Shown here in pieces: positions 27,014 to 36,300 of a stretch of 64,000 nucleotides of DNA (position 1 is the first letter of the stretch; the number at the start of each line of letters is the position of its first letter). The DNA comes from Seohaeicola saemankumensis. GTDB taxonomy: Bacteria; Pseudomonadota; Alphaproteobacteria; Rhodobacterales; Rhodobacteraceae. The notes below the pieces were generated by a model, which was not told the DNA's origin, searched no databases, and was given only the letters and a program-made list of their open reading frames with translations. The position numbers and the translations under genes are program-made. Location: positions 124,001-188,000 of the forward strand of contig NZ_JAIUZI010000007.1 in NCBI RefSeq assembly GCF_020171285.1. Direction: 5' to 3'.

Positions 27014-27479
27014 CGCCTTTCCTTGCGGTATCGACCGCCGCCTGCAGCGTGGCGCGGACGGATTTGCCGTCGGGCAGAAAGGCCATGACGATGGCCTGCC
27101 GGCTTTCAAGCCGGACCCGCAGCGCCCAGCCCATCCAAGGGCGGATCCGCAGGATATCACACAGATCGACATCGGCGTTCTGGGTGTCGTCGCGCGTGTT
27201 GCGAAAGATCAGCCGGTCATTGGTCAGCAGCCAGCAATCATCCCGCCTGCGGGGCCATTCGTCGTAGTCGCCGAAAACAAAGATGTAGATTGCCATGACC
27301 AGCGGAAAACTGGCGATCCAGAAAAACAGATCGTCCCGACCGCCGAACGCGCCGCCGAATCCGCCCAGTATCAGCGCCGTAATCGCGCCGACGAACAACA
27401 GCTTGCGGGCAAAGACCCGGAAGTCGGGCCGCCATTCCGCCAGAAGGGTTTCGCCGTGGTGCAGGGGGACGTCGGTCAT
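26997..27479 (-). CDS. Membrane protein with PH-like domain
   Basis: A 160-residue protein: a short N-terminal soluble piece ([20 protein letters not shown]), two membrane helices (about 28-45 and 52-70), and a C-terminal domain with [13 protein letters not shown], the W/Y-x-L-T-N-x-R strand pattern typical of bacterial PH-like membrane proteins. It starts within the pyrB stop (ATGA) and runs into the tail-anchored protein. Such domains are structural; no role is known in this cluster. Confidence 0.78.
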   Translation of the reverse strand: MTDVPLHHGETLLAEWRPDFRVFARKLLFVGAITALILGGFGGAFGGRDDLFFWIASFPLVMAIYIFVFGDYDEWPRRRDDCWLLTNDRLIFRNTRDDTQNADVDLCDILRIRPWMGWALRVRLESRQAIVMAFLPDGKSVRATLQAAVDTARKGDAHDA

Positions 27480-28417
27480 GCGGCGCGGGCCTTGGCCAGA
27501 TTGCGGGCGAGCAGCTCCATCGCGGCCATGCGCACGGCGACGCCCATTTCGACCTGATCCTGAATCACTGAGCGATTGATGTCATCGGCCAGCGTCCCGT
27601 CGATTTCGACACCGCGGTTCATCGGGCCGGGGTGCATGACGATGGCGTCGGGTTTGGCCAGTCCCAGTTTCTCGGCGTCCAGCCCGTAGCGGTGGTAGTA
27701 TTCGCGCTCTGACGGGATAAAGCCGCCGTCCATACGTTCGCGTTGCAGGCGCAGCATCATCACCACGTCGACATCGGCCAGCCCCTTGCGCATGTCGTCA
27801 TAGACCTCGACCCCAAACTGGTCGATCTGGGACGGCATCAGGGTCGGCGGGCCGATCAGGCGGATGCGGTTTTCCATCTTGCCCAGCAACAGGATGTTGG
27901 ATCGCGCCACGCGGGAATGGGCGATGTCGCCGCAGATGGCGATGTTGAGCCGGTGCAGCCGCCCCTTGGCGCGGCGGATGGTCAGCGCGTCCAGCAGCGC
28001 CTGTGTGGGGTGTTCGTGGCGGCCGTCGCCGGCGTTGAGCACCGCGCAGTTGACCTTTTGCGCCAAAAGGTCCACCGCGCCGGAATGCGGGTGGCGCACC
28101 ACCAGCAGGTCGGGGTGCATGGCGTTCAGCGTCATCGCGGTGTCGATCAGGGTTTCGCCCTTTTTGATCGAGCTGGCCTGCATCGCCATGTTCATCACGT
28201 CGGCGCCCAGCCGTTTTCCGGCCAGTTCGAAACTGGCCTGGGTGCGGGTGGAGGCCTCGAAGAACATGTTGATCTGGGTGAGACCGGCCAGCACGTCGGC
28301 GTGTTTGTCCGATTGCCGGTTTAGGTCGACGTAGGTTTCGGCCAGATCGAGGATCGCGGTGATGTCCTGCGGCCTGAGCTGTTCGATCCCAAGAAGGTGG
28401 CGATGGGCAAAGGTCAT
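27476..28417 (-). CDS. pyrB: Aspartate carbamoyltransferase catalytic subunit
   Basis: A 313-residue enzyme that carbamoylates aspartate in pyrimidine synthesis. The carbamoyl-phosphate site is [13 protein letters not shown] (the S-T-R-T motif), followed by RHPHSGA, the [14 protein letters not shown] block that binds aspartate and phosphate, and MHPGPMNRG near the C terminus. The start at 28417 matches the family N terminus (HLLGIEQL). No regulatory subunit gene (pyrI) is present; instead the cluster contains a degenerate dihydroorotase that may take its place as a structural partner. Confidence 0.96.
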   Translation of the reverse strand: MTFAHRHLLGIEQLRPQDITAILDLAETYVDLNRQSDKHADVLAGLTQINMFFEASTRTQASFELAGKRLGADVMNMAMQASSIKKGETLIDTAMTLNAMHPDLLVVRHPHSGAVDLLAQKVNCAVLNAGDGRHEHPTQALLDALTIRRAKGRLHRLNIAICGDIAHSRVARSNILLLGKMENRIRLIGPPTLMPSQIDQFGVEVYDDMRKGLADVDVVMMLRLQRERMDGGFIPSEREYYHRYGLDAEKLGLAKPDAIVMHPGPMNRGVEIDGTLADDINRSVIQDQVEMGVAVRMAAMELLARNLAKARAA

Positions 28418-28500
28418 GGGGCAGCTCCGTCGGGGCAATCGGGTTGCTTATAGGAAGGCCGCCGGGCGGGGGCAATATTGACGGTGGTTTTTGACCGGGC

Positions 28501-29169
28501 TCAGTCGGCGTTTTCCGGCCGGGCGTCCGGGTGTTCGGGGGTTTTGAGACAGCCTCCGTCGGGCTGGCAGGTGAACCCCTGTTCGCAAAGCGTGCCGGTG
28601 GGGCAGCGGGTGGCGCCGACCTCGGAACAGCCGCCGTCGGCGAGGCAGAGCTGACCGGGTTTGCACCATTTGCCATAGCCGCAGTCGACCGCCAGTTGCG
28701 GCACGCAGCCGCGGATCAGCGAGCATTTGAAGCCGGGGCGGCATTGCGACCCGTTCGGGCAGAGAAAGGTATTGGGGCGGGTGCAGCCGCCCGTGGGCAG
28801 GCAGGTGGTGCCGGCCGGACAGGTGGTGCCCAGCCCGTCGCAGCGGGTTTCACCGCGTTTGAGGCAGGTGCCGCCGTGTCCGCAGGTGGAGCCGGGCGGA
28901 CAGGTGCCGGGACCGCAGCGGGTGGTTCCGAAAGGTTCGCAGCGCAGGCCGTCGGCGCTGCAGAGTTGGCCGGCGGGGCAGCTGCGGCCGCCGCCGCAAT
29001 AGGTGCCGCCCAGCGGGATGCAGTAGCCGTCCCAGGTGCAGGTCTGGCCCGACCGGCAACAGGTGTTGAACCCGCAGGCGGTCTGACCCGGCGGACAGCT
29101 GTTGTGCGCGGCGGCGGTGGCGGCAACGGGGGCGAGCAAGAGGCAGAACAGGAGCAGGACGAGGCGCAT
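28501..29169 (-). CDS. Secreted cysteine-rich repeat protein
   Basis: A 222-residue protein with a signal peptide (MRLVLLLFCLLLAPVAATAA) and a mature part in which I count 30 cysteines. They are arranged as seven repeats of about 18-26 residues with four cysteines each, roughly C-x4-6-C-x4-5-C-x4-6-C (for example CGPGTCPPGSTCGHGGTC and CPTGTLCEQGFTCQPDGGC), joined by short linkers often containing GxTxC. The pattern looks like eukaryotic-type disulfide-rich modules and implies oxidative folding in the periplasm or outside. The C-terminal tail is acidic. Function unknown. It is divergent from the uracil-DNA glycosylase gene. Confidence 0.8.
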   Translation of the reverse strand: MRLVLLLFCLLLAPVAATAAAHNSCPPGQTACGFNTCCRSGQTCTWDGYCIPLGGTYCGGGRSCPAGQLCSADGLRCEPFGTTRCGPGTCPPGSTCGHGGTCLKRGETRCDGLGTTCPAGTTCLPTGGCTRPNTFLCPNGSQCRPGFKCSLIRGCVPQLAVDCGYGKWCKPGQLCLADGGCSEVGATRCPTGTLCEQGFTCQPDGGCLKTPEHPDARPENAD

Positions 29170-29274
29170 GGTAACAGGGTCTACGGGGTGGGCCATCGAG
29201 ACAAGGTGAATTTTGCGGGCGTTTTGCCGGCGGGTTCGGCTTTCCCTTGCCGCGCGGAGGGGTAGAGTGGGCGC

Positions 29275-30060
29275 ATGGATTCGGCTTTGGACTTTCATAG
29301 CGCCCGGGCGTTGCTGGAGTGGCAGGTGGAACTGGGCGCTACCGAGGCGATCGGGGATGTGCCGGTCAACCGGTATGAGCTGCCGGACAAGCAGGCCAAA
29401 CCGGCGCAGGCGAAACCGGCAGCGCAGGCGATCCAGCCGGGTGTTGCGCCGGTGGAGGAGAAGGCGGCGGATCCGGTGAGGGTGGCGCGCGAGGCGGCAG
29501 CCGGGGCCGGGTCGCTGGATGCGCTGGCCGGGGCGCTGGCGGCATTCGAGCATTGCGAGCTGAAGAAGGGTGCGCGCAACCTGGTGTTTTCGGACGGGGT
29601 GGCGGGCGCGCCGGTGATGATCATCGGCGAGGCGCCGGGCCGCGACGAAGACCGCGAGGGGCGTCCCTTTGTCGGGCGCGCCGGGCAGTTGCTGGACCGG
29701 ATGCTGGACGCGATTGCGCTGAACCGGGCCGAAAACGTCTATATCACCAACGTGCTGCCGTGGCGGCCGCCGCAGAACCGCGATCCGCTGCCCGAAGAGA
29801 TCGCCATGCTGAAACCGTTTCTGAAGCGGCATGTCGAACTGGCCCGGCCAAAGGTGATCGTGCTGATGGGAAACATCAGCTGCCAGGCGGTGCTGGGCAA
29901 GCGCGGCATCACGCGGTTGCGCGGCCAGTGGGATGACGCGATGGGGGTGCCGGTGCTGCCGATGTTTCACCCGGCCTATCTGCTGCGCCAGCCTCAGGCC
30001 AAGCGTGCGGCCTGGGCGGACCTTCTGGACCTGAACGCGCGCCTGAGAGAGCTGACATGA
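29275..30060 (+). CDS. Family-4-like uracil-DNA glycosylase without Fe-S ligands
   Basis: A 261-residue DNA repair enzyme that removes uracil from DNA. An N-terminal 80-residue Ala/Pro-rich extension precedes the glycosylase domain with MIIGEAPGRDEDREG (active-site loop), RPFVGRAGQLLD, ITNVLPWRPPQNRDP and FHPAYLLR. Family 4 enzymes bind [4Fe-4S] with four cysteines; here the corresponding positions are F91, C94, W163 and L179, so three of four are lost. Catalysis may still be intact. It overlaps the phosphoesterase gene by 4 nt (ATGA). Confidence 0.88.
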   Translation: MDSALDFHSARALLEWQVELGATEAIGDVPVNRYELPDKQAKPAQAKPAAQAIQPGVAPVEEKAADPVRVAREAAAGAGSLDALAGALAAFEHCELKKGARNLVFSDGVAGAPVMIIGEAPGRDEDREGRPFVGRAGQLLDRMLDAIALNRAENVYITNVLPWRPPQNRDPLPEEIAMLKPFLKRHVELARPKVIVLMGNISCQAVLGKRGITRLRGQWDDAMGVPVLPMFHPAYLLRQPQAKRAAWADLLDLNARLRELT

Positions 30061-30656
30061 AGATACTCGCCTTTTCCGACCTGCACATGGCCCGCGCCCG
30101 CGCTGCCGATATCGTGACCGCCAGCGCGGGTGCCGATCTGGTAATCGGGGCGGGCGATTTCTGCAACATGCGGCAGGGGCTGGACGAGGCGATGGCGATG
30201 CTGGCGGGGATTACCGCGCCGGTGGTGGCAGTGCCGGGCAACGCCGAAAGCATCGAGGAGCTGCAGGCCGCGGCGCCGTCGGGATGGAGCGTGCTGCATG
30301 GCAACGGCTGCGAGGTGCTGGACCTGAAGATTTTTGGGTTGGGCTATGCCGTGCCCGAAACGCCCTTTGGCGGCTGGTCCTGTGATCTGTCCGAAGCAGG
30401 GGCCGAAGCCATGCTGGCGGGGTGCGCAGCGGCGGACATCCTGGTGCTGCATTCGCCGCCCAAGGGGGTCGCGGACGAGACTTCGCAGGGGATGTCGGTG
30501 GGGTCGGTGGCGATCCGCGCGGCGATTGAACGGGTGCAGCCGCAGCTGGCGGTCTGTGGCCATATCCACGACAGCTGGGGCAAGACCGGCAGCATCGGGC
30601 GGACGCAGGTCGTCAACCTGGGGCCGAGGGTCAACTGGTTCGAGGTGCCCGCGTGA
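30057..30656 (+). CDS. Metallophosphoesterase family protein
   Basis: A 199-residue calcineurin-like phosphoesterase. The metal-binding motifs are ILAFSDLHM (D-x-H), GAGDFC (GD), VPGNAES in place of the more common GNHE/D, LHSPP, and CGHIHDSWG (GH-x-H). The Asn of the third motif is kept while the His is replaced by Ala. It would hydrolyse a phosphomono- or diester in the cytoplasm; the substrate is not evident. It is coupled at both ends by 4-nt overlaps (ATGA with the glycosylase, GTGA with the LysE gene). Confidence 0.85.
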   Translation: MKILAFSDLHMARARAADIVTASAGADLVIGAGDFCNMRQGLDEAMAMLAGITAPVVAVPGNAESIEELQAAAPSGWSVLHGNGCEVLDLKIFGLGYAVPETPFGGWSCDLSEAGAEAMLAGCAAADILVLHSPPKGVADETSQGMSVGSVAIRAAIERVQPQLAVCGHIHDSWGKTGSIGRTQVVNLGPRVNWFEVPA

Positions 30657-31273
30657 TCGATACCGTCACCCTGTTGGCGTTCATTCCGGCGGCTTTGGCG
30701 CTGAACCTGACGCCGGGGGCGGACATGATGTTTTGTCTCGGGCAGGGGCTGCGGTCAGGCGCGCGACCGGCGGTGGCGGCGAGCGCCGGTATTTCGGTGG
30801 GCGCAATGGTGCATGTGACGCTGGCGGGCCTGGGGCTGGGCGCGGCGGTGGCGGCGATGCCGTGGCTGTTCGACGCGATCCGCTGGGTCGGGGTGGGCTA
30901 TCTGCTGTACCTCGCCTGGGGTGCGGTAACGCGGGGGGCGGTGCCGGCGGATGCACCGCAGATCCCGGCAGCGCGGGCGTTTCGCGCCGGGTTGATGGTG
31001 AACCTGACCAACCCCAAGGTGATCCTCTTCGTTCTGGCCTTTATCCCGCAATTCGTCGACCCCGCCGCCGGGCCGCTGCTGGGGCAGTTCCTGGTCTTTG
31101 GCGCGATCCTAAGCCTGGGCGGGTTCGTGATCAACGGCGCGGTGGGCATTTTTGCGGGCCGTGCCCGGCGGTGGCTGACCGGGTCGCCGGGCGTGACCCG
31201 TGCGCTGGGCTGGATCAGCGGTGGAATCTTCGCGGCGCTGGCGCTGCGGCTGGCGATGATGGAAAGGGCATGA
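30653..31273 (+). CDS. LysE/RhtB-family amino-acid exporter
   Basis: A 206-residue inner-membrane protein with six hydrophobic helices. The family start (LLAFIPAALALNLTPGADMMFCLGQGLRSG) is recognisable by the NLTPGxD motif, and VNLTNPKVILFVLAFIPQF marks the fourth helix. It likely exports an amino acid or a related small molecule; which one is unknown. The GTG start at 30653 overlaps the phosphoesterase stop. Confidence 0.9.
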   Translation: MIDTVTLLAFIPAALALNLTPGADMMFCLGQGLRSGARPAVAASAGISVGAMVHVTLAGLGLGAAVAAMPWLFDAIRWVGVGYLLYLAWGAVTRGAVPADAPQIPAARAFRAGLMVNLTNPKVILFVLAFIPQFVDPAAGPLLGQFLVFGAILSLGGFVINGAVGIFAGRARRWLTGSPGVTRALGWISGGIFAALALRLAMMERA

Positions 31274-31276
31274 GCC

Positions 31277-31819
31277 ATGTCACGCATTGACGAAACGATG
31301 GAGTTTGTACCGGTACGCATCGCGGTTCTGACGGTGTCGGACACGCGCGCACTGGCGGACGACCGGTCGGGCCAGGTTCTGGTCGACCGGATCGCGCAGG
31401 CGGGGCATGTTCTGGCGGATCGCAGGATCGTGCAGGATGAGCGCGACCAGATCGCGGCGCAGCTGCGTGACTGGATCGCCGACGAGGCCGTCGACGTTGT
31501 GATTTCCACCGGCGGCACCGGGCTGACCGGGCGCGACGTGACCGTCGAGGCGCATCGCGACGTCTATGAAAAAGAGATCGAGGCATTCGGCACCGTGTTC
31601 ACCATGGTGTCGATGAACAAGATCGGCACCAGCGCGGTGCAGAGCCGCGCAACGGGCGGTGTCGCGGGCGGCACCTATCTGTTTGCGCTGCCCGGCAGCC
31701 CCGGCGCCTGCAAGGATGCCTGGGATGAAATCCTGCAATGGCAGCTGGATTACCGGCACCGGCCCTGCAACTTCGTGGAAATAATGCCGCGATTGGACGA
31801 GCATTTGCGACGGAAATAG
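31277..31819 (+). CDS. moaB: Molybdenum cofactor biosynthesis protein B
   Basis: A 180-residue MoaB/MogA-type protein. The molybdopterin-binding motif is VVISTGGTGLTGRDVTVEA, preceded by TVSDTRALADDRSG and followed by LPGSPGACKDAW. MoaB/MogA proteins adenylylate molybdopterin before molybdate insertion. It follows the LysE gene by 3 nt and may be read from that transcript. It complements moaD and moaE found 14 kb earlier. Confidence 0.94.
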   Translation: MSRIDETMEFVPVRIAVLTVSDTRALADDRSGQVLVDRIAQAGHVLADRRIVQDERDQIAAQLRDWIADEAVDVVISTGGTGLTGRDVTVEAHRDVYEKEIEAFGTVFTMVSMNKIGTSAVQSRATGGVAGGTYLFALPGSPGACKDAWDEILQWQLDYRHRPCNFVEIMPRLDEHLRRK

Positions 31820-31926
31820 CTCAGACCCGCGTTGAAATGACTGGTAAACCGCTTGTGGCTTGGCATTTTTCCCGGCCCCGCTACCTTATGTACGTGGCAG
31901 CGTGAAGCGACCTGAAGGAATTGGAA

Positions 31927-33387
31927 ATGCGGTTCTTGCGGCAAAGTCTGGTGGGTGTGTTCCTTGCCGCGCTGACGCTTGCGCTGTTGCTGTATGCGGC
32001 GCAGCTGGTGATGGGCGCGGTGCGCGAGCGCATGGCGGACGACGGGCGGCCGCCGCAGGCCCGCGAACGGGTGTTTGCCGTCAATGTGGTCACGGCACGG
32101 CCCGGCACGGTGGTGCCGCTGCTGGAAGCCTACGGCCAGATCCAGAGCCGGCGGACATTGGAATTGCGCGCCGCCACCGGCGGGCGGGTGATCTGGCTGT
32201 CGGACGCGTTCGAGGATGGCGGCGCGGTTGCGGCGGGCGATGCATTGGTGCGGATCGACCCGGCGGACACGCAGTCGGCCCGCGACCGGGCGCAGAGCGA
32301 CCTGCTGGATGCGCAGGCCGAGGGGCGGGACGCGGAACGCGCCCTGTTGCTGGCACGCGACGAGTTGAAAGCGGCCGAGGATCAGGCCGAACTGCGCGAG
32401 CGGGCATTGACGCGGCAGCAGAACCTGCAGGAGCGTGGCGTCGGCATGGCGGCCAGCGTCGAGACGGCGGAATTGGCGGCGGCCTCGGCCCGGCAGTCGG
32501 TTCTGGCGCGGCGGCTGGCGGTGGCGCAGGCCGAAGCACGGATCGATCAGGCCGCGACCCGGCTGTCGCGGGCCCGGATCGCGCTGGAGATCGCCGAACG
32601 GGATCTGGCCGACACGGAACTGAGCGCGCCGTTTCCCGGCACGCTGAGCGCGGTGAACGTGGTCGAGGGGCGGCTGGTGTCGCCAAACGAAAAGCTGGCG
32701 GAACTGATCGACCCGGACGCGCTGGAGGTGGCATTTAGGGTGTCGACGGCGCAATACGTGCGGCTGCTGGATGATGATGGGCGGCTGATCACGGCGCCGG
32801 TCACCGCGCGGCTGGACGCCAGCGGCGCCGATCTCGTGGCCACGGGCCGGATCAGCCGCGCCAGCGCGGCGGTGGGCGAGGGGCAGTCGGGCCGGGTGAT
32901 CTTTGCCAGGCTGGACGCGGCGCCCGGTTTCCGCCCCGGCGATTTCGTGACCGTGGCGGTGGAAGAACCGGCGATTGACGACGTGGTGCGGGTTGCGGCC
33001 TCGGCGCTGGATGCGGCCGAGACGGTGCTGGTGATCGGCGCGGAAGACCGGCTGGAGGTCCTGCAGGTGCGGCTGGTGCGGCGGCAGGGCGACACGGTGC
33101 TGATCCGGGGCGAGGGCCTGGCGGGGCGCGAGGTCGTCATCGGGCGCACACCGCTGCTGGGCAAGGGGATCAAGGTGCGCCCGCTGCGCGAGCAGGCCTC
33201 GGCCGAGCCCGAACCCGACCTGTCGATGCTGGAGCTGAGCGACGAGCGGCGCGCCCGGTTGATCGCCGCCATCGAGGGCAGCACGCGGCTGCCGGACGAG
33301 ATCAAGGCCAATATCCTGACCAAGCTGAACGAGGCCAAGGTACCCGCGCGGCTGGTGCAGCGGATCGAAGCCCGGATGGGGGGCTGA
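31927..33387 (+). CDS. RND efflux periplasmic adaptor (membrane fusion) protein
   Basis: A 486-residue adaptor with an N-terminal membrane anchor (about 8-28), a lipoyl half-motif, a long coiled-coil hairpin (residues about 110-210, rich in Ala, Arg, Glu), and a beta-barrel domain. The C-terminal 90 residues (LSMLELSDERRARLIAAIEG ... PDEIKANILTKLNEAKVPA) are an unusual helical extension found in some alphaproteobacterial adaptors. It links the inner-membrane pump of the next gene to an outer-membrane channel. AAGGA lies 7 nt before the ATG at 31927, which supports this start over TTG 31921. Confidence 0.88.
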   Translation: MRFLRQSLVGVFLAALTLALLLYAAQLVMGAVRERMADDGRPPQARERVFAVNVVTARPGTVVPLLEAYGQIQSRRTLELRAATGGRVIWLSDAFEDGGAVAAGDALVRIDPADTQSARDRAQSDLLDAQAEGRDAERALLLARDELKAAEDQAELRERALTRQQNLQERGVGMAASVETAELAAASARQSVLARRLAVAQAEARIDQAATRLSRARIALEIAERDLADTELSAPFPGTLSAVNVVEGRLVSPNEKLAELIDPDALEVAFRVSTAQYVRLLDDDGRLITAPVTARLDASGADLVATGRISRASAAVGEGQSGRVIFARLDAAPGFRPGDFVTVAVEEPAIDDVVRVAASALDAAETVLVIGAEDRLEVLQVRLVRRQGDTVLIRGEGLAGREVVIGRTPLLGKGIKVRPLREQASAEPEPDLSMLELSDERRARLIAAIEGSTRLPDEIKANILTKLNEAKVPARLVQRIEARMGG

Positions 33388-33391
33388 GACG

Positions 33392-36300
33392 ATGATCCGC
33401 GAGTTGCCCAAGGGCGCGGGCGGGCTGCTGAGCTATTTCACCCGCCACAGGACGGCGGCGAACCTGCTGTTGGTGGTGTTGCTGGTGCTGGGGGCGGCAG
33501 CGATCCCCAACATGCGGGCGCAGTTCTTTCCCGACGTGATCGTCGAAAACGTCACCGTGCAGGTGGAATGGGAAGGCGCCGGCCCCGAGGACGTGGACAG
33601 CGCCATCGTTCAGGTGATGGAGCCGACCCTGCTGGCGGTGGACGGGGTCGAAAGCTCTGCCTCCGTCTCGCGCGAGGGGCGGGCGACGATGGTGCTGGAG
33701 TTCGAGCCGGGCTGGGACATGTCGCGGGCCGCCGACGAGGTGCAGGCGGCGGTGGACACGGTCACGACATTGCCGGAGGACACCGAAGACCCGACAGTGC
33801 GGCGCGGGGCCTGGCGGGACCGGGTGACCGATGTGGTGATCACCGGGCCAATCGCGCCCGAGCAGCTGGGCCTGTTCGCGGATGAATTCGTCACCCGGCT
33901 GTTCAAGGCGGGGGTGACCCGGACCACGATCCGCGGCGTGGCGGCGCCGCAGACGCTGGTCGAAGTGCCGACCATGCAGTTGATTGCCAACGATATCGCC
34001 ATGGCCGATATCGCCGCCGCCATCGCCGCCGAGGTCGACGCCGATCCGGCGGGCGATGTGACGGGCGCCAATGCGCGGGTGCGCACCGGCACCGAGAAAC
34101 GCTCGCCCCAGGATCTGGCGGGGATCGTGCTGCGGTCGAACCCGGACGGGTCCAAGCTTACGGTAGGCGACGTGGCGACGATCCGCGTCGAAGGCGTGGA
34201 CCGCAACCGCAGCTACTTCGTTGGCGATGACCCGGCGATGTCGATCCGCGTGGACCGGTCGGACCGGGGCGATGCGATCCGCATTCAGCACCGGGTCGAG
34301 GAGGTGGCGGCGCAGATGCAGCTGAGCCTGCCGCAGGGGGTCACGTTGGAGCTGATCCGAACCCGCGCCGAGGCGATCACCGACCGTCTGAACATCCTGG
34401 TGGACAACGGGCTGGTCGGGCTGGTGCTGGTGGTGTGCCTGCTGTTCTTGTTCCTGAATGCGCGGATCGCCTTTTGGGTGGCCGCCGGTATTCCGGCGGC
34501 GATGTTTGCGGCAATCGCGCTGATGTATGCCTTTGGCCTGACCATCAACATGGTCAGCCTGTTCGGGCTGATCATCACGCTGGGCATCGTGGTGGATGAC
34601 GCCATCGTGGTCGGAGAACACGCCGATTTCCGCGCCCGGCGGCTGGGTGAACATCCGGTGGCGGCGGCGGAGAACGCCGCGCGCCGGATGGCGATGCCGG
34701 TGCTGGCGGCGACGCTGACGACGGTGATCGCCTTTTTCGGGCTGACTGCGATTGGCGGCCGGTTCGGTGACCTGATCAAGGATATCCCCTTTACCGTGAT
34801 CGTGGTGCTGCTGGCGTCGCTGGTGGAATGTTTCCTGATCCTGCCCAACCACATGTCCCATGCCATCGCACATTCGTCGAAGGAGCATTGGTACGACCTG
34901 CCCAACCGGGTCGTGAACATGGGGTTCCGATGGGTCCGGGACCACCTGTTCCGGCCGTTGATGGGCTGGGTGGTCTGGGGGCGGTACGTGGTGCTGGCGG
35001 GGACCGTGGTGATCCTGGCCAGCCAGCTGGCGCTGTTTATCGGCGGTGACGTGAAATGGCGGTTCTTCAACGCGCCGGAACGCGGATCGGTGACCGGCAA
35101 CTTTGCTATGGTCGAGGGCGCGACGCGTTCAGACACGCTGGCGATGATGCGCGAAATGCAGCGCGCGACCGAGGAACTGGGCCGCGAATACGAAGAGAAA
35201 CACGGGCGCAACCCGCTGCAGTATGTGATGGCGGAAATAGGCGGTAATGCCGGGCGCGGGCTGTCGGGGGTGGAGATCAAGGACACCGACCTGTTGGGCG
35301 GGATATCCATCGAACTGATCGACGCCGATTTGCGGCCCTATTCCAGTTTCGCCTTTGTCGCCGACCTGCAGGACCGCGTCGGGCATCATCCGATGGTGGA
35401 AACCGTCAGCTTCCGGGGCTGGCGGTCGGGGCCGGGGGGCGATGCGCTGGACGTGCAGATCTTTGGCGCCGATGTGCAGACGCTGAAGGACGCCAGCGAG
35501 GATCTGCGCACCGCGCTGTTGCGGTATCCGGAGGTGTCGGCGGTCGAGGACAACCTGGCCTATGACAAGGAAGAGCTGATCCTGGACCTGACGCCGCAGG
35601 GGCAGGCGCTGGGGTTCACCATCGACGCGCTGGGCCGGGCCTTGCGGCACCGGCTGAATGGGATCGAGGCGGCGACCTATCCCGACGGACCCCGCAGCGC
35701 CGCTATCCGGGTGGAACTGCCCGAGGGTGAACTGACCGCCGATTTCATGGACCGGACCCTGATGCGGACCCCCAAGGGGATCTATGTGCCGCTAGCCGAT
35801 ATCGTCAGCGTCGAACAGCGCACCGGGTTTTCCACCGTGCGGCGCGAGAACGGGATACGCCTGATCAGCGTCACCGGCGACATATCCGAAGACGACCCGG
35901 CCCGCGCCGAAGAGATCCAGACCGCGCTGAAGGATGAGATCCTGCCCGAAATCGCCAGCCAGCGGCAGGTAGAATGGCGGATGTCAGGCCTGAGCGAGCA
36001 GGAAGATGATTTCCTGAAAGAGGCGCGCACCGGGCTGATCCTGTGCCTGACCGGTATCTACCTGGTGCTGGCCTGGATCTTTGCCAGCTGGACCCGGCCG
36101 CTGGTGGTGATGGCGATCATCCCCTTTGGTCTGGTCGGTACGATCTATGGCCACCATTTGTGGGATGTGCCGCTGAGCATGTTCACGGTTGTCGGGCTGT
36201 TGGGAATGACCGGGATCATCATCAACGATTCCATCGTTTTGGTGACCACGATCGACCAGTACGCGCAGGATCGCGGGTTGATCCCGTCGATCGTGGATGC

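Noticed and set aside
33302-34945. 547-residue open frame opposite the RND pump
   Set aside because: Composition is dominated by His, Arg, Asp and Gln and there is no conserved motif; the pump reads cleanly on the other strand.
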